Source of the DNA: Puccinia triticina
Taxonomy: Eukaryota; Basidiomycota; Pucciniomycetes; Pucciniales; Pucciniaceae
DNA length: 64,000 nt
Assembly: GCF_026914185.1 (NCBI RefSeq)
Contig: NC_070564.1
Coordinates: 4,836,001-4,900,000 of the forward strand
Direction: 5' to 3'
Part shown: positions 1 through 12,318 of the stretch, piece after piece
Layout: every line of letters begins with the position of its first letter
Numbering within the stretch: the stretch's first letter is position 1
Notes under the pieces: model-generated
What the model saw: only the letters and a program-made list of their open reading frames with translations
What the model was told of the DNA's origin: nothing
The model's database searches: none
Made by a program: the position numbers and the translations under genes

Positions 1-2290
1 CAATCAGTTTAAGCGCTTACCACCTACTTTTACGCCAAATTGATTTCCATGTAATTAATAATTACATAATTAATCCTTCCTCTGTTACAGAGAGTTTAAA
101 CCCTTGTAGTGGCCATATTTGCCACGTAACAAGCTTGGTAATTTAAATCACCAACTAGAGGCCAAGGCGGCTGCGCCGCTGCAGAGCCATGGTATCAGCT
201 CCAGCCCAGCATCCCTCCAGGCCGCTCCACCACCGGAGCGCAAACATCCGGAAGCCCAGTGACGCAGTTCTTACCAACGCAGTCTGCTAACCCAACGCGC
301 TTCGTGCCCCAAAAGCCAACCAGCTTCCAGCAAGGCAAAAACTGGCAATTGAGGGAAGTGCTCCATATGGTCTACCATAAGAATGTCAATTCCCAAATTC
401 ACATTTGGCGGGTTCACCGACTTGCCGGAAAATCCTGAATCTCCATTGAAAAAGGAAATTCATCTTAACTCATATAAATCCCAAATGCATGATAAGTCGG
501 AGGTCAACACTGTTTCGAGTAAATATTAATACCCATTTTTGGATACGGGGCCCATCATGACCTCAAGATTTGATGAGTAACACTTGCTTTCAGTCTCACT
601 GAAACCCAAATAATCTTACAGTTTGCTACATTACTGACCACTATCCAAAAGATTTCCCACACCAGCTGCGTCACAACTCGCAGGTCAAATGTCACTAACC
701 GCCTATTGAGTACTAACAAGGGCAAGTAACAGCCATCGCCGCAAACTCAGGTTGCGGATTTAGTTTGATATCACGAAAAGATTAACATGATAATGGATTC
801 GCCAACCTCCCAAGACTCAACGGTAGAATTTCTGGGATGTTAAATTTATAATTGTAGACGTCAAATGATTCAGACGCTGCGGAGAATTCCCTCCAAGAAA
901 CTATTCAGTACTGTATTACAGTCAACAGGAAGAGAGCAAGCTCTGCTCAGAAATCACCGTCGTGGATAACAGTATAAAATGTGACCGGCCACCAATTAGT
1001 AAACAAGTTCATTGAATTCATGGTTTATTGATTTGTCCGGTCAAAAACTAACAGCTGGCATGAGTATAAGTGGTGAAAACAATCAACTACAACAGGGAGC
1101 TCACATTTATCACGAGTTCGCCAGTAGTCCAACTTATTCCGTCGAGCTCGCCAGCAAAAGAAGCCCAAGAGCCTGTTCCCAAATTGTCCATCGTTGACAA
1201 ATCACATTGCGTAGTTTCAATCAAATAACGCGCTTGCAGAAAGTGATTATCACCGGACTAAACAGCAAGTTAGATGACTTTGTCACGCCAAGTTAACGCA
1301 ATGACTCACAGTTGACTGATGAGACATAGTAACATCGCGGATGAACCCCCCGCCTTCCCACTTCAATTGATAAGCTCGTACAGAAAGCACCGTACCAACC
1401 GCCTTGATGATGACCGGAGGCCAATTTGACACTCATATTCCATTTGGGTATTTGCATACGCAATGTCAACGCACATGAAGTTGGGTAGTACTTGACCGGT
1501 ATAACAGGCAATTTCACCTGATATAGCGTACGTCCTGCGCGCCTTCATTTTTGGCTTAGTCTCAGATGCCACGCGGAGGAAAACCCCATATATACCCCCA
1601 TGGGTGAGATGGAGGCCGGAGCACGACCGGTCAAATTGAGGTCAAGTGTGATAGCTCCAATGATGAGAAGGAAGTTTTATAAGCAGATGAGTAGGAGTGC
1701 GAGGTGAGGGGCGGGGGTGTATTTGTACCTTAAATCATGGTTACACCTCCAGCATTAGTCGTGCGCTTGGCTACTTTGCTTGTTACTGAAACTCGCTGGG
1801 CTGACATGACTTGCCTGGTTCTGGCTGGAGTTTGGTTGGTTAGGGCGTTTGGCGAGTTGGGAATGGCTGGCGGTTCAGGCAAATGAAGGGTGCATGTTGT
1901 CTATTTGGGCCAATTTGGTTGGTATAGGTCATAGTCAACTCAACGTACCAGGCCAGAACTCAATGGAAGACGGCGGCCGAGGCGGTAGAATTTATTGTAG
2001 CTGTTACGGGCATGCGGGAACCGTGCAGAATGATCAGACGCTTGATTTGATGGCCGGTGTGGTTGCATGACTTTGAGTTGGGTGTTGTGTAGTCAAGTTT
2101 GCTTGTGTATTGTACCTGGTGTTGAACGCGGCCAACCTGGGGATTGGATTGCGTCGCCAGGGTATATTGGTATTTTGAGGGCGGGGTATTCGCAGCAGGA
2201 ATGGTTGCCTTGGCAGTGTTTGGGGGTGTGATAATGTGGGGACGGTGAGACTGGGTGGTTGGCAGATATAAAAGGTCGTTGGTTGTGTTG
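1..2290. other. no gene recognised
   Basis: Only short unconvincing reading frames occur here, without family motifs or a clear exon chain. The first 1.6 kb is of mixed, fairly AT-rich composition; from about 1.7 kb the + strand becomes GT-rich. I see no repeat array or transposon terminus that I can support. Confidence 0.5.
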
Positions 2291-2310
2291 GGTAGCTTCG
2301 GCAGGTGACT

Positions 2311-2606
2311 CCCTCGCTGCATTTCCAGCAGTGGGTCATGCTCAAGCCCCTCCGCCGTCGCAATTGCGCGGCTTGAGGGGCTTTCCCTCTCTGCATTTCC
2401 AGCAGGGGTTCATGCTCAAGCCCCTCCGCCGTCGCAATTGCGCGGTTTGAGGGGCTTTCCCTTGCTGCATTTCCAGCAGGGGGTCATGCTCAAGCCCCTC
2501 CTCCGTTGCATTTGCCCGGTTTGAGGAGATTGCCCTTGCCGCATTTCCAGCAGGGGGTCATGCTCAAAACCCCTCCGCCGTTGCGTTTGCGCGGTTTGAG
2601 GGTCTA
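2311..2606 (+). repeat. 74-bp tandem repeat, four copies
   Basis: Four copies with an exact 74-bp spacing, anchored on ATTTCCAGCAG at 2321, 2395, 2469 and 2543. Each unit carries an imperfect dyad: CTCAAGCCCCTC is followed after CAATTG by GCTTGAGGGG. The last copy is the most diverged. Short frames here are products of the repeat, not genes. Confidence 0.85.
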
Positions 2607-3307
2607 TACATTTGTTGGCCCCCCTTTGCAATTGCTCTTGCGGCGCGCTGGGGTTCAACCGCCCAGTACTTTAAGCCTTGCTAGCCGGGGATGGGTGCTG
2701 GGCTTGTGTCTATGGAGGCTTGGTTTTGGAAGGAGACCCATTGTTTGGATTTTGTAATGCTTGCAGGGGAAACCCTTGATCTTTTTTTTCGTGATTGGCT
2801 GTCTTTAGTAAACTTGGATGTTTACATCAGCACAGTTATAGTGCTAGGGCCCAAAACCCTTATTTTGACGGGTTTTTTGCCCTAAGCTTCATAAACAGAG
2901 CTGTCAACAGCAGTGATTTTCTGTTCTGGGCTGAGTCCGAGCTTTCCGGTACAGTCTGCTTCCTGGACAAAGTACGGGTAATGCGAGGTCAGGTTGTAAA
3001 GAATCCGCCTGAAGACTTCCTTGTTGAGTTGAAACCGTCAAGAAAAGTCCTTGTCGCTATACCTAGCAGCAGTGTCAATAATGATCAGCATTGTCTTCCA
3101 TACAATGAACATGAAAAAAATTTCATTATCATACCTTGCATTCTTGTTAAGGTAACACTTCAACAAGAATTAAATTTCCCAAAAAAAATACTCAAAGTTT
3201 GAGGTTGGGAAAATCATTGAAAAAAAATCACTCCGTACTGATAAAAAATGCAAACTGAGCGTGCTCAGCCAAAAAAATAAAAATGTGTCAGACTGAGTAA
3301 AAAACAA

Positions 3308-4788
3308 GGGTCAGCCTAAATGCACTCCAAACTTTTACTTCATGCACTCCAAATTTTTGGCTTTGGGGGGCCAGCACTCCAAAAAAGTTGGAGTGCCTTG
3401 ATTTTGTACTCCCAAAACATGGAGTTCCCAGATGGGCACTCCATGTTTATTGGAGTACACAACTGGGTACTCCAAAATTGACCAAAATAGGGGAGTGCAG
3501 CTAGATGCACTCCAAAAAAAATGGAGTGCAAGCCCAAGCACTCCACCTTTTCAGTGGAGGATTTTGGCTTTGCACTCCAGCTGGCAAATACCAAATGGAG
3601 TGCATTGGGGTGCACTCCAATGTCTCCTTTTTTTGGAGTGCCCACAATCACACCTCTCAATGACCGGTCTGGACCGGTCATCAAGGGGCACACAACCGGT
3701 CATCCAGAGGACTCATACCTCTTGATGACCAGCGCGGACCGGTCATCAGTCACACCTCTCGATGACCGGTGTGTACCGGTCATTGAGGGGAGGTGCTACT
3801 CTCGATGACCGGTCTGACCGGTCATCAAGAGGTGTGAGTCCCCTCAATGACCGGTCTGACCGGTCATCAAGGAATGTGACTCACCTTGATGACCGGTCAT
3901 CACCGGTCATTGAGAGGTGTTATTACCCTTGATGACCGGTCTGACCGGTCATTGTGAGATGGGACTCACCTCGATGGCCGGTGATGACTGGTCATCAAGA
4001 GGTGTTGTTACCCTCAATGACCGGACTGACCGATCATTGAGAGGTGTGAGCCCTCTCCATGACCGGTGATGACCGGTCATTGAGAGGAGGTGTTATTAGC
4101 CTCAATGACCGGTGGTGACCAATCATCAAGGTGTGAGTCCCCTTGATGACCGGTCTGTGCCGGTCATCGGGAGGTGTGACCGGTCCGCGCCGGTCATCAA
4201 GAGGTGTGAGTCCCCTCGGTGACCGGCACAGACCGGTCATCAAGAGGAGATGTTACTCCCCTGGATGACCGGCACAGACCGGTCATCAAGAGGAGATGTT
4301 ACTCCCCTCAATGACCGGCACAGACCGGTCATCGAGAGGTGTGATTTCCCTCAATGACTGGCGGTCCGGTACAGACCGGTCATTGAGAGGAGATGTTAAT
4401 CCGCTCAATGCCGGTCTGTACCGGTCATGGATATCAGGAGGATCAAGTGGGGTGTGTTTGTACATAGCCCAGTTGAAGTTGTAGGCACTCCAGCTCTGGC
4501 TGGAGTGCACAGTACTGCACTCCCCTTTTGAGGAGGAGAAATATCAGGAATGGAGTGCTAGGGGAATGCACTCCAATCTGATGGAGTGAGACTCATGGGC
4601 ACTCATTACATTTCCTGGCCACTGGAGTCCTTTGTGGTGCACTCCAAAGATTCTTGAGTCCCCGGTTCTGCACTCCAATCAAGTTGGAGTACTCTAGTCT
4701 GTACTCCAACAATCATTGGAGTGCACACTCCATACACTCACTTTTGGAGTGCTTTTGGGATTTTTTTGGAGTGCATTTAGGCTGACCC
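3308..4788. mobile_element. nested 1481-bp transposon with TTGGAGTG arms and hairpin array
   Basis: Perfect terminal inverted repeats, GGGTCAGCCTAAATGCACTC at the left and its complement at 4769-4788. The 8-bp flanks are AAAAACAA (3300-3307) and AAAAGCAA (4789-4796), an 8-bp target duplication with one mismatch. Removing the element and one flank restores the arm sequence seen in copy B. Inside, repeated CACTCCA/TGGAGTG motifs flank a GACCGGTC array. An 8-bp duplication suggests hAT-like mobilisation; no transposase is present. Confidence 0.75.
3655..4432. repeat. GACCGGTC hairpin satellite
   Basis: About 17 tandem hairpins of the form GATGACCGGT-loop-ACCGGTCATC, separated by AAGAGGTGTGA-type linkers, themselves partly complementary. 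The GACCGGTC core is a perfect 8-bp palindrome. A degenerate relative of the same array occurs at 54846-55020. Confidence 0.85.
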
Positions 4789-6081
4789 AAAAGCAATGGG
4801 GCACATTTTTGGGGTGATTTGTTGGATGGACCTGCACAAGGCCCACATGGGCCCCTAACAGGCCTGTTGGGCCCATTGAAAAAGTAGTATTTGTTTGGAA
4901 TTCCAATGCTCTGCTAAAATGTGAAATGGGTCAAACTGAATAAAAAACATGGGGGTAAATTTTTGGGGAGACTTTTTGGACGGGCCTGAATGAGGCCCAC
5001 ATGGCCCCCGCAAAGCCCACTGGGCCCATGGAAAGAGTAGCCTTGGTCAAGAATGCCTATGCTCAGTGAAGAAACAAAAATGTGTCAACCTGAGTAAAAA
5101 ACATGGGGCCACACTTTTGGGGAGGTCTTATTGACAGACCTGCATCAGGCCCGTCAGGGCCCACCCAAAGCTGGTTAGGCCAACCCAGAAGTATTCTTGG
5201 TTAAGAATGCCCATATGATGTTTCAGAACAGCACCAATTGACCACTAATGAACAGAAGATATTGAAGGGTTTCTGACATCTGTATGACATTTGTGCACTC
5301 ACAGAATGTATTTCCAGGCCCTTTCCTTTTCCTTGGAACCCTTTTGGCCCGTACGGGCCTGCTGCAGGCCTGTCCAAAAAGCCTCCCCAACAATGTGCCC
5401 CTAGGGTTTTTACTCAGTCGGACACATTTTATTTCTTAGCTGAGCATATGCTTTCTTAGCCAAGGCTACTCTTTAAATGGGCCCAGTGGGCTTTGTGGGG
5501 GCCATGTGGGCCTCATTCAGGCCCGTCCAAAAAATCTCCCCAAAAATGTACCCCCATGTTTTTTATTCAGTTTGACCCATTTCACATTTTAGCAGAGCAT
5601 TGGAATTCCAAACAAATACTACTTTTTCAATGGGCCCAACGGGCCTTTTAGGGGCCCATGTGGGCCTTGTGCAGGCCTGTCCAACAAGTCACCCCAAAAA
5701 TGTGCCCCATTGTTTTTTACTCAGTCTGACACATTTTTATTTTTTGGCTGAGCGCGCTCAGTTTGCATTTTTTTTCAGTACAGAGTGATTTTTTTTCAAT
5801 GATTTTCCCAAACTTAAACTTTGAGTATTTTTTTTGGGAAATTTAATTATCCTTGAAGTGTAATCAGCCATGAGCTTATTGTGGAAATCATATCAGTCAC
5901 GGTCAATGTTTGGCCTTTGTCTGGTGGTTTCTTCAACTTCTTCAACTTCTCCATCCAAGTCAGAATCAAGTTCATCAATGAGGGTTCAGACTGTTTCTGC
6001 GTCATTGAGGAGATCTTGAATCATCTGCCAAACAAGCTGGAGATGATGTTGTATTGATGAGCTTTCTTCTCTTTTGTCCAT

Positions 6082-7191
6082 GGAGGTAGGGAGCCGGTGG
6101 AATTGATTGATGCGGGTGCAAGTGTTAGACTAGATTAGCTTTTTGATTTGTGGAGATGATCTCAGCCAATGCGGTTGACCATCTGGATTAGCGCTAGTCC
6201 GGGCTAAACCTGGAGGTTTAACCTAGCCTAATCCTAGCACCCGATGCGGATGCTCTGATTTTTTGAATTGTACGGCAGTGGCCGCTGATTTCGCCGCATT
6301 GCGTCAAGGAGCAAATGGGACTGCAGCTTCTTTCTTCAGATCAGTGGACGCCCCCTGCAGTGTGCGACGAGTTTTTTGCAGTTTGAAAATTAAATCCGTA
6401 TATCTATTACTTCTGAGGGTTCTCATACCGTGCAGTCTCTCAAATTTACCCACTAACACGGCAAAGATTGCAGCCGGTGTAGCTAGAAGATTTATTCTCT
6501 TGCCATGACAGCTGCTGACAAAAGCTCAGCAATCTGATTGGCCTGGAGGGCCAAATGCTTAATTTGCCCAACAAACTCTGTCTGACAACTGCTTGGAAAA
6601 GACTGTCCAAGCAGTTAGTTTATACAGTGAATGTCCTAATGTGTAAAGCACTGACAGCAAAACTGGTAAGATTGGGAGTATCCTAGTTCAAATTCATGAA
6701 ATTGCAATACACCTGTATTAATGTATTTACATTTTATGTGAGCTGAATTCTAGGAAGTCTCCAGAATGCCACTGGTGGTTTTCCACATTTCTATTTTCAG
6801 CCAGTGATACTCCAGCCTTTTTCAATGGTTATTTCAATCAAGCTTCAATACACAGTTACTTTGCACATTGCACATTGATGGTGCATGAAAGGGTATGATG
6901 TAATCATGTGGAGTTAAAATGGCAGCTACACTGGAGTGTGCCACATATCAACTGCTGGCAGCTTTTATAGGTTTTCTTTTAGTGAATACACTCTGAACTT
7001 GAGTTGAAATTCATTAATGTTCATCCAATTTTTCACTTGACATAACCATTATTCACCCCATCATTGTTTCAGCTGAGGTTTCTCATGCATGACACATGTG
7101 GTCAACTTGTTCCATCTTCTTGAGTTTTCTTAATTTTCTTGCTTTATATATTTGAAAAATAATGGTTTTAATAAGGATCTTTAAACCTTCC
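6082..7191. other. intergenic, partly Harbinger remnant
   Basis: 6190-6258 is a cluster of short dyads (GGGCTAAACC, GGTTTAACC) ending in GATGCGGATGCTCTGA, possibly the terminus of the Harbinger-like element. The rest is AT-rich and shows no coding frame. Confidence 0.35.
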
Positions 7192-9742
7192 TTAATTGAT
7201 TTCACTTTTTTTTAGCAAATTTAAAAAATATTTTGAAGTTTCAAGTTTATTCAGTTTCTTGTCACCTTTATAAACTTGAAGTATTCTCATGAAGTATTCT
7301 TCCACAATGGATAACTTGTTACAAAAATTTATGCTATATTTGATGATGTCATATAATGAATCATAGATCTTTTTATTATCATATCCAGTAGCAGTCATAT
7401 TGGCAATCCTCCTGCCTCCCGGCAGATCTGAGTCAAAGTTTTGTTGGTGGTAGATCTTAGAATTTTGAGGTCTTTATTTTTTTGATCAACATATGATAGA
7501 CAATATTTTGATGGGAGGTATTTGTTCCATTAACTCACTTGTAAAATTTCAGAGGATTGGCACAGGTAGTAGAAAAATGGTAATCAAAAACTTACTGGGG
7601 CGGGTTAAGTCACATACAGGAAGATTGAAATAGCAGTCTCCTGCCTGGGAAAGATTCCTCAGCTCTGATTGGTTGGTGGTACTTCATGGTAGGACAAATC
7701 ATCAAGTTTAGCATGCAGTAGCATCAAATTGCAATTTTTTCAAAATGAACACTTACCTGCTGTTGTGGTAAGAACTCCAATCATACTCAAATACACCATA
7801 TTTTGACTGACATTCCCAGGCCAAAGTTGTCAAAAACTTTGAAGAATATCCATACTTTGATTCAACCAAAGAAGCATGATAGATGGTTGGATCATATCCA
7901 TTTCCATTTTTCTCTGCCCTGACAATGTTCATCATTCTATAATATTTCATGTTTTTTTTGGTTTAGTTCATGGGATAGATACTCTTGTTTTAGGTGATTT
8001 GAGGCAGTGATTAGTGCAAATGAACATTCATACTCACATGTCATCTTCCCCACAGTATGATAGCTTGTCAGCATCATCAAAGGCCCCATTGACTCCTGAG
8101 TAGATACAAGGATCCTGACGAGGCAGAATTAATCAGTAGTTTTGTAAGCGGATTGACCAATCTAATCTCCTAGAATATTTCTCTAGAAGAATTACTACAT
8201 ACACTACCGCGGACAATGAAGGCATTCTGAAGAGATCAAAAGCATGCCCCTTTCATCAAATTAAGAAACATGTCCCTCAAAATTGGCAAATTTCTCCTCA
8301 CCTGGACTCTCCAGAACTTCGCCAATGATTTCAATTTCAAAGCAAGCTCCAACTCTCTTTGTAATTTGTTCTGGAAATTAGACGGTACCTCGTTGAGAAA
8401 ACTTCCATCGCGATTTATCCCGGCAAGACCCTCAAGATTACTGATTGGTGAATTTATGACATTTTGGGTGATATTGGAGATAGTTGAATGGACCGCTCGT
8501 TGAGCTTGAGCCATCATCGTCGCTATGTTTGCTCCCTGTAGTAGAATGCGGAACATACATAAGCGTGAATCTTTGATGCTAAATAACACCAGCGAGCTGG
8601 ATACTTACCCTTGTGAAACGATCCTCACCAGTTCCAACAAATATGACCGAGTTTATAAAAGCAAACGAAGTAGAGACATACAACCCCCCTGCAAATGAAA
8701 CCCATGCAATTTCTCCCCAGGAGGCAAACATTGTACTGGTAATCGGAGCCCAGGAATTAAATATACATCCCGGGAAGCAGGTCACCCAAGTGGTGACAAG
8801 CCCCACATAAGACGCCTGGAAGAGTGGGAAAAATGATGGTACTTCCAATCAAAATTTGTTGAAATGAAGAGGATACAAAAAAAAAATTACCGCAGTCTTA
8901 TACACCCTAGTCGGATCTTTTTCGAAGTCGATCAACTGAGCCACATTCAAAGATAATAATCAAGTTAAACTATAGGCGGGTTTTATAATGGCATTGAATA
9001 ATTGGATTTACCATCTCAGGTATGATACCTATAACACATACCATTTCAGCTTTTAATTCTGTAAAAATCCGCAAAGATGGCTCATACCTGACATTGTTCC
9101 AAAGCTGAGGGATGATGAATTGTAGTTTAACAGCAGATATTTGAAGATGTTAGAAAATAAATCAAGAGAAGCTGCCACCGTTTGCATACACGCGCAGATT
9201 GAGGAAGCTGAAACCCACTGACGCGTAACCGGCAGAATCATACAGACTGTTGACAAATGAGTTCCAATTCTGAGCTGCCACAAGCGCATACCAATCTCGA
9301 CCTTTCACGGCTTCACACAGCTGGAGGTAGTTCCCCCCCCACGAATAAGTAAGCTTCATTCAGCCTCATGTGATTTTCTAAATATTTTTTTCTCATCTGC
9401 GTTGACAATTCTGGACAGAAACTGACCTGGCCACTATGTGGATGCTCGCCAATCCCAGCTGAGAAATCTGTCGCGCCCACATGACTGGCGTACTCCTGAG
9501 AAGTTACCCCACATCGGAGTGCATAAGAAAGTCGTATTAATCAATTGGTTAGCTTTTTCGGAGTAACGAAGTGATGTTCTTGCATGGATTTTGTCAGGTA
9601 TGAGGGGAGTGTTCTTTTTTTACCTGCAAAGTTATCTTTGATCCGCCGGGGTAATTGTCCAGATAATCATTCATTCGAAGTTGAGACCACAAAGCAGGTG
9701 TCAAGGGAATCTTATGGCAAGGCTCGTTGTCAATGTCGAATG
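7192..9742 (-). CDS. rust-type multi-exon protein, DUF7872-like (5' end unresolved)
   Basis: A minus-strand exon chain joins well in frame: 9624-9742 (PLTPALWSQLRMNDYLDNYPGG), 9427-9495 (YASHVGATDFSAGIGEHPHSGQ), a 9320 exon (LCEAVKGRDWYALVAAQNWN), 9042-9104, 8891-8935, 8609-8815, 8302-8535, 8208-8226, 8038-8114, 7757-7936, 7596-7657, and a final exon 7427-7192 (NLPGGRR to a stop). Most introns are GT-AG; the 7657 acceptor (CTGAG) is weak. The YLxNYPGG, GIGE-x-GQLC and GRDWYxLVAAQ-WN blocks resemble, as I remember it, DUF7872, a family expanded in rusts and often secreted; function unknown. The exon from 9320 seems to need a one-base shift near 9230 to keep coding (GYAS then SASSICACMQTVAASLDLF), so a frameshift or missed intron is possible. 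A signal-peptide exon was not located; candidates lie at 10198-10727. Confidence 0.6.
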
Positions 9743-11110
9743 CTGGCGGTCACAATCAAAATTGAAATTGAACCTCAGCTTTTCTGCGCAGAAACTAGTA
9801 GAAACCAATGTTGGCGAGAACTTAGATGAGATCTGCCCACCGCGAGCACCCCAAGTTCGTATCCTATTCTGTGTAACGTTGAGTCGCTTTTCACAGGATA
9901 ACTCCCTAGTTAATATTAAAAGAGAAAGTAGGGCTCGTTTCCCTGCACGTGGGACGAGCATGATTTGAATGCAGTGAATTTATCTGTCTGTTGAACACTC
10001 TGATCACGACGAGTTGAGCCACACCAAATTTTGCGTGCAGAAAGTAGCTTTAAATTTAGAGGAACGAGTCAGGCTCGAAGCTTTCCTGCTCCAAATTATT
10101 TGACATGGCTCTGAGATTCACCGAAGTAATCTCAACTGGGACTCATGCTGTCGGATTGGAGGATGAAAGCTCGACGAAACACTTTGCCTCATGGCTGTCA
10201 AACAATGCAATCACGAGATCTGACCATCGAAAGGCGAGCAGCAATCCTTTTTTTACGATAATTATACGGAATAAGTTTCAACATTATATTCGAATGAGTT
10301 CTCTTGCCGAAAAATTCCAAAGGAGTGCCATCGGGCTCCTCTTTTTCTTGACGACCAGAAACGCGCCGCATCGACTGGATAGGACTTGTTTGATACTTTT
10401 GACTGCGCCCAAGAAGCTTCACTCTTTTCGTGTGGGCAATGCCGACGCAACCTACCCAGTGGCAAAACTTTGAGAGCATAAGAACCCAGCAACAGGGACC
10501 AGGCTTTGGATAAGATTGAATTTTCCATCATAAGACAGCGAGTCGTTGATGATGTGATCCGTTAGGCACAAGCAAGCGAGAGCGGTGACAACGGCAGGAC
10601 GAGGCAAACCTATATGACAGATTGAAGAACTTCCTAGAACTTCCCGTCGGCTAGACCCACCAATTGAGATAGAAAGGCTAAACCTTACTTGCTGGTGAAA
10701 ATTAATTGAGATTTTACCATCCAACAAGGTTTAGTGCCTCCCTCTACATTAAGCCATTCAGGTGACGGGAAGTCCTGCATTAGCAGAAAGGTGAAGGTAA
10801 GCATCAAGCAGGTACAAGTTGAGAAATTTTGATCACGATTTGACCAGCCAACAAGGTTTAGAGACAAGCGGGCAACGGGAAGTCCTCCTTGGAAATGCCA
10901 AAATGCCTTGCTAATCTATGATGTATTTTTTAGGCTATGATGTAACTTTTTGGGGACCTTTCATGAGCACTCAAATCATCTAAAGGTGATCAGGAACTGA
11001 TTGATCCGTTGTTTCTATGAGCCTCTTGTAGGGGTTGAATCCCTTCACTGAGCTGATGACAGAGGAGTGGTGGAATGGGGCACAGAGGAGGAGTTCTAGG
11101 ACCAAACTGG
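9743..11110. other. upstream region with possible 5' exons
   Basis: On the minus strand 10198-10479 (SMRRVSGRQEKEEPDGTPLEFF) and 10560-10650 (RPAVVTALACLCLTDHIIN, hydrophobic) could be 5' exons of the DUF7872-like gene, but I cannot fix their splice sites. 10700-10880 contains two diverged copies of CAACAAGGTTTAG followed by CGGGAAGTCCT. Confidence 0.3.
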
Positions 11111-11134
11111 GGGCTTTGATTGCTAGGACTGACT

Positions 11135-11260
11135 AAGAGAGGAGAGAAACAGATCTCTCAGTTGAGGAAGAGAGAGAGGAGAGACAAGAAGAAAGGGGAA
11201 AGGACTTACCTGACTCAGAGAGGAGAGAAACAGATCTCTGCTGAGCCAGGGAAGAAAGGA
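11135..11260 (+). repeat. short purine-rich duplicated motif
   Basis: AGAGAGGAGAGAAACAGATC occurs at about 11136 and 11216, with GA-rich sequence between. A low-complexity duplication with no evident function. Confidence 0.4.
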
Positions 11261-11342
11261 GCTCAGACTACATACAAGGCTGTGACAGGGCAGGTTTCCA
11301 TTGATGAAACCTTTGTAGAGACTGTAAAATGAAGATGTGTCT

Positions 11343-11421
11343 GGTGAGAGTCAATCTCACGACCTCAGCTATGCTGAGACACATACTGGAGTGCTGCCTT
11401 TACCAACTAGGCTACAGACGC
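11343..11421 (-). other. tRNA-like sequence with long variable arm
   Basis: Read on the minus strand from about 11421: acceptor-like GTCTG pairing with CAGAC, then TAGCCTAGTTGG, which matches the polymerase III A-box consensus, D-stem GCC/GGC, a 6-bp variable arm CTCAGC-ATA-GCTGAG, and a T-arm GTGAG-ATTGACT-CTCAC. The B-box-like GATTGACTC differs from GWTCRANNC at one position. The anticodon arm is poor (8-nt loop TCCAGTAT, no T at position 33). It may be a decayed type II tRNA (Leu/Ser class) or the head of a tRNA-derived SINE; I do not call it a functional tRNA. Confidence 0.45.
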
Positions 11422-11429
11422 TTGTGGCT

Positions 11430-12200
11430 GCCAGCTGGGTGGTTGGTTGGTAGTGCTCATGGGTTGATCCAACAGCCCTCCATACTGTGGTGATACATCA
11501 TGGTAGCAGACTAACAGACAACTCAACAACCTTGTGAACCCCAAAAGAGGAGGGGGGTTTACAGTCTCCCCTCCTATAAAAGAAAAGAAAGCATAACAAG
11601 GATAGAACATGGGATGTGGAGGAGAGGGTACAGGAAATCTGAGAACTGGGAGGGTGGGTGCCAGAGTGGAGGATGAAATGGAAGGACATAGGGCTGGCGG
11701 GATAGCGAGCAGAATAGAAAAGGGACACCACAGGAGAGGGAAGATGAGTGGTGGGAAGGAAGGGTCATGAGCTGTATAGATGTTGTGGTAAGCCAATCCT
11801 GATCACATCAGAAAATCAGCAAGCATCAATCACTGCAGTATCACACACCTCAAAAGCCCTCAAGCCCCTCCCCCAGCAACATGTCAATCAGCACCAGGCC
11901 CCCAGAAAAGCACACCCAGTCACAGGATAATAGTAAATCCCCCTCCCCTTTCCAGATGGTAAAAAATGACCTTAAACATCCCACATGAAACATATGAATC
12001 CACAGGCTATTCTCCCCTCATGATATCACTCCTCCTTGTTATGAGCTGCGCCCGCGCGCCAGACTCATTCCAGGACATGTCTTGTAGTTACACATACATC
12101 TCACGCTCCTCACCATAAAGAGGAGCAGGGGGAAGATCCCATCTATTTCCCCATCTAGCTAGGATCACTGGACAGCCTCCCCACCCCGACAGACAGCCCA
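11430..12200. other. leader region before gag, no gene seen
   Basis: Pyrimidine/purine-biased sequence with no supported coding frame. It may be the 5' region of the retroelement whose gag begins at 12319, but I could not identify an LTR boundary or primer-binding site. Confidence 0.3.
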
Positions 12201-12318
12201 TTACATCTTGCTAGATCCATACACAGGGAACAAGGCCGACAAAGAAAAACTGAACCAACAAACAACAAAAGAACAAAACAGAAAGACTACCAAACCCAAA
12301 CACAAACAAACCCCCACA

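Larger units (their letters stand above)
3156..5860. mobile_element. foldback transposon A, CACTT termini, 3-bp target duplication
   Basis: Both ends are CACTTCAA followed by AAATTTCCC and an A-tract. The last inverted copy ends at 5860. The flanking 3-bp duplication is TAA (3153-3155 and 5861-5863). The arms are long: 3156-3307 plus 4789 to about 5165 pair with about 5340-5860, leaving a unique centre of about 170 bp. The left arm is interrupted by another transposon (3308-4788). No transposase is encoded, so it is non-autonomous. CACT ends with a 3-bp duplication are the hallmark of the CACTA/EnSpm superfamily; membership is inferred. A second copy lies at 16311-17525. Confidence 0.8.
2883..6081 (-). 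pseudogene. PIF/Harbinger-like transposase remnant split by a foldback element
   Basis: Read on the minus strand from an ATG at 6081, the frame begins MDKREESSS and runs through an acidic stretch (DELDSDLDGEVEEVEE) to RPNIDRD, then a KLMADY block just before the element at 5860-3156. After the element the frame resumes (DYLNKNARYDNEIF) and, shifted, gives RFQLNKEVFRRILYNL and GLSPEQKITAV. These match the start of HARBI1/PIF-type nucleases in my memory of the family (a Y-x-x-DYF block, RFRM, GLSP-x-QK). In-frame stops follow ETV and RPNIDRD, there is a frameshift, and the catalytic DDE region is missing beyond 2883. It is clearly dead. The palindromic sequence at 6190-6258 ending GCATCCGCAT (minus strand) may be the old element's terminus. 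Confidence 0.6.

Noticed and set aside
12208..12318. Earlier start for the gag frame at 12208
   Set aside because: The upstream extension is Lys/Gln/Thr-rich low complexity without a family block; the ATG at 12319 begins the coiled-coil region.
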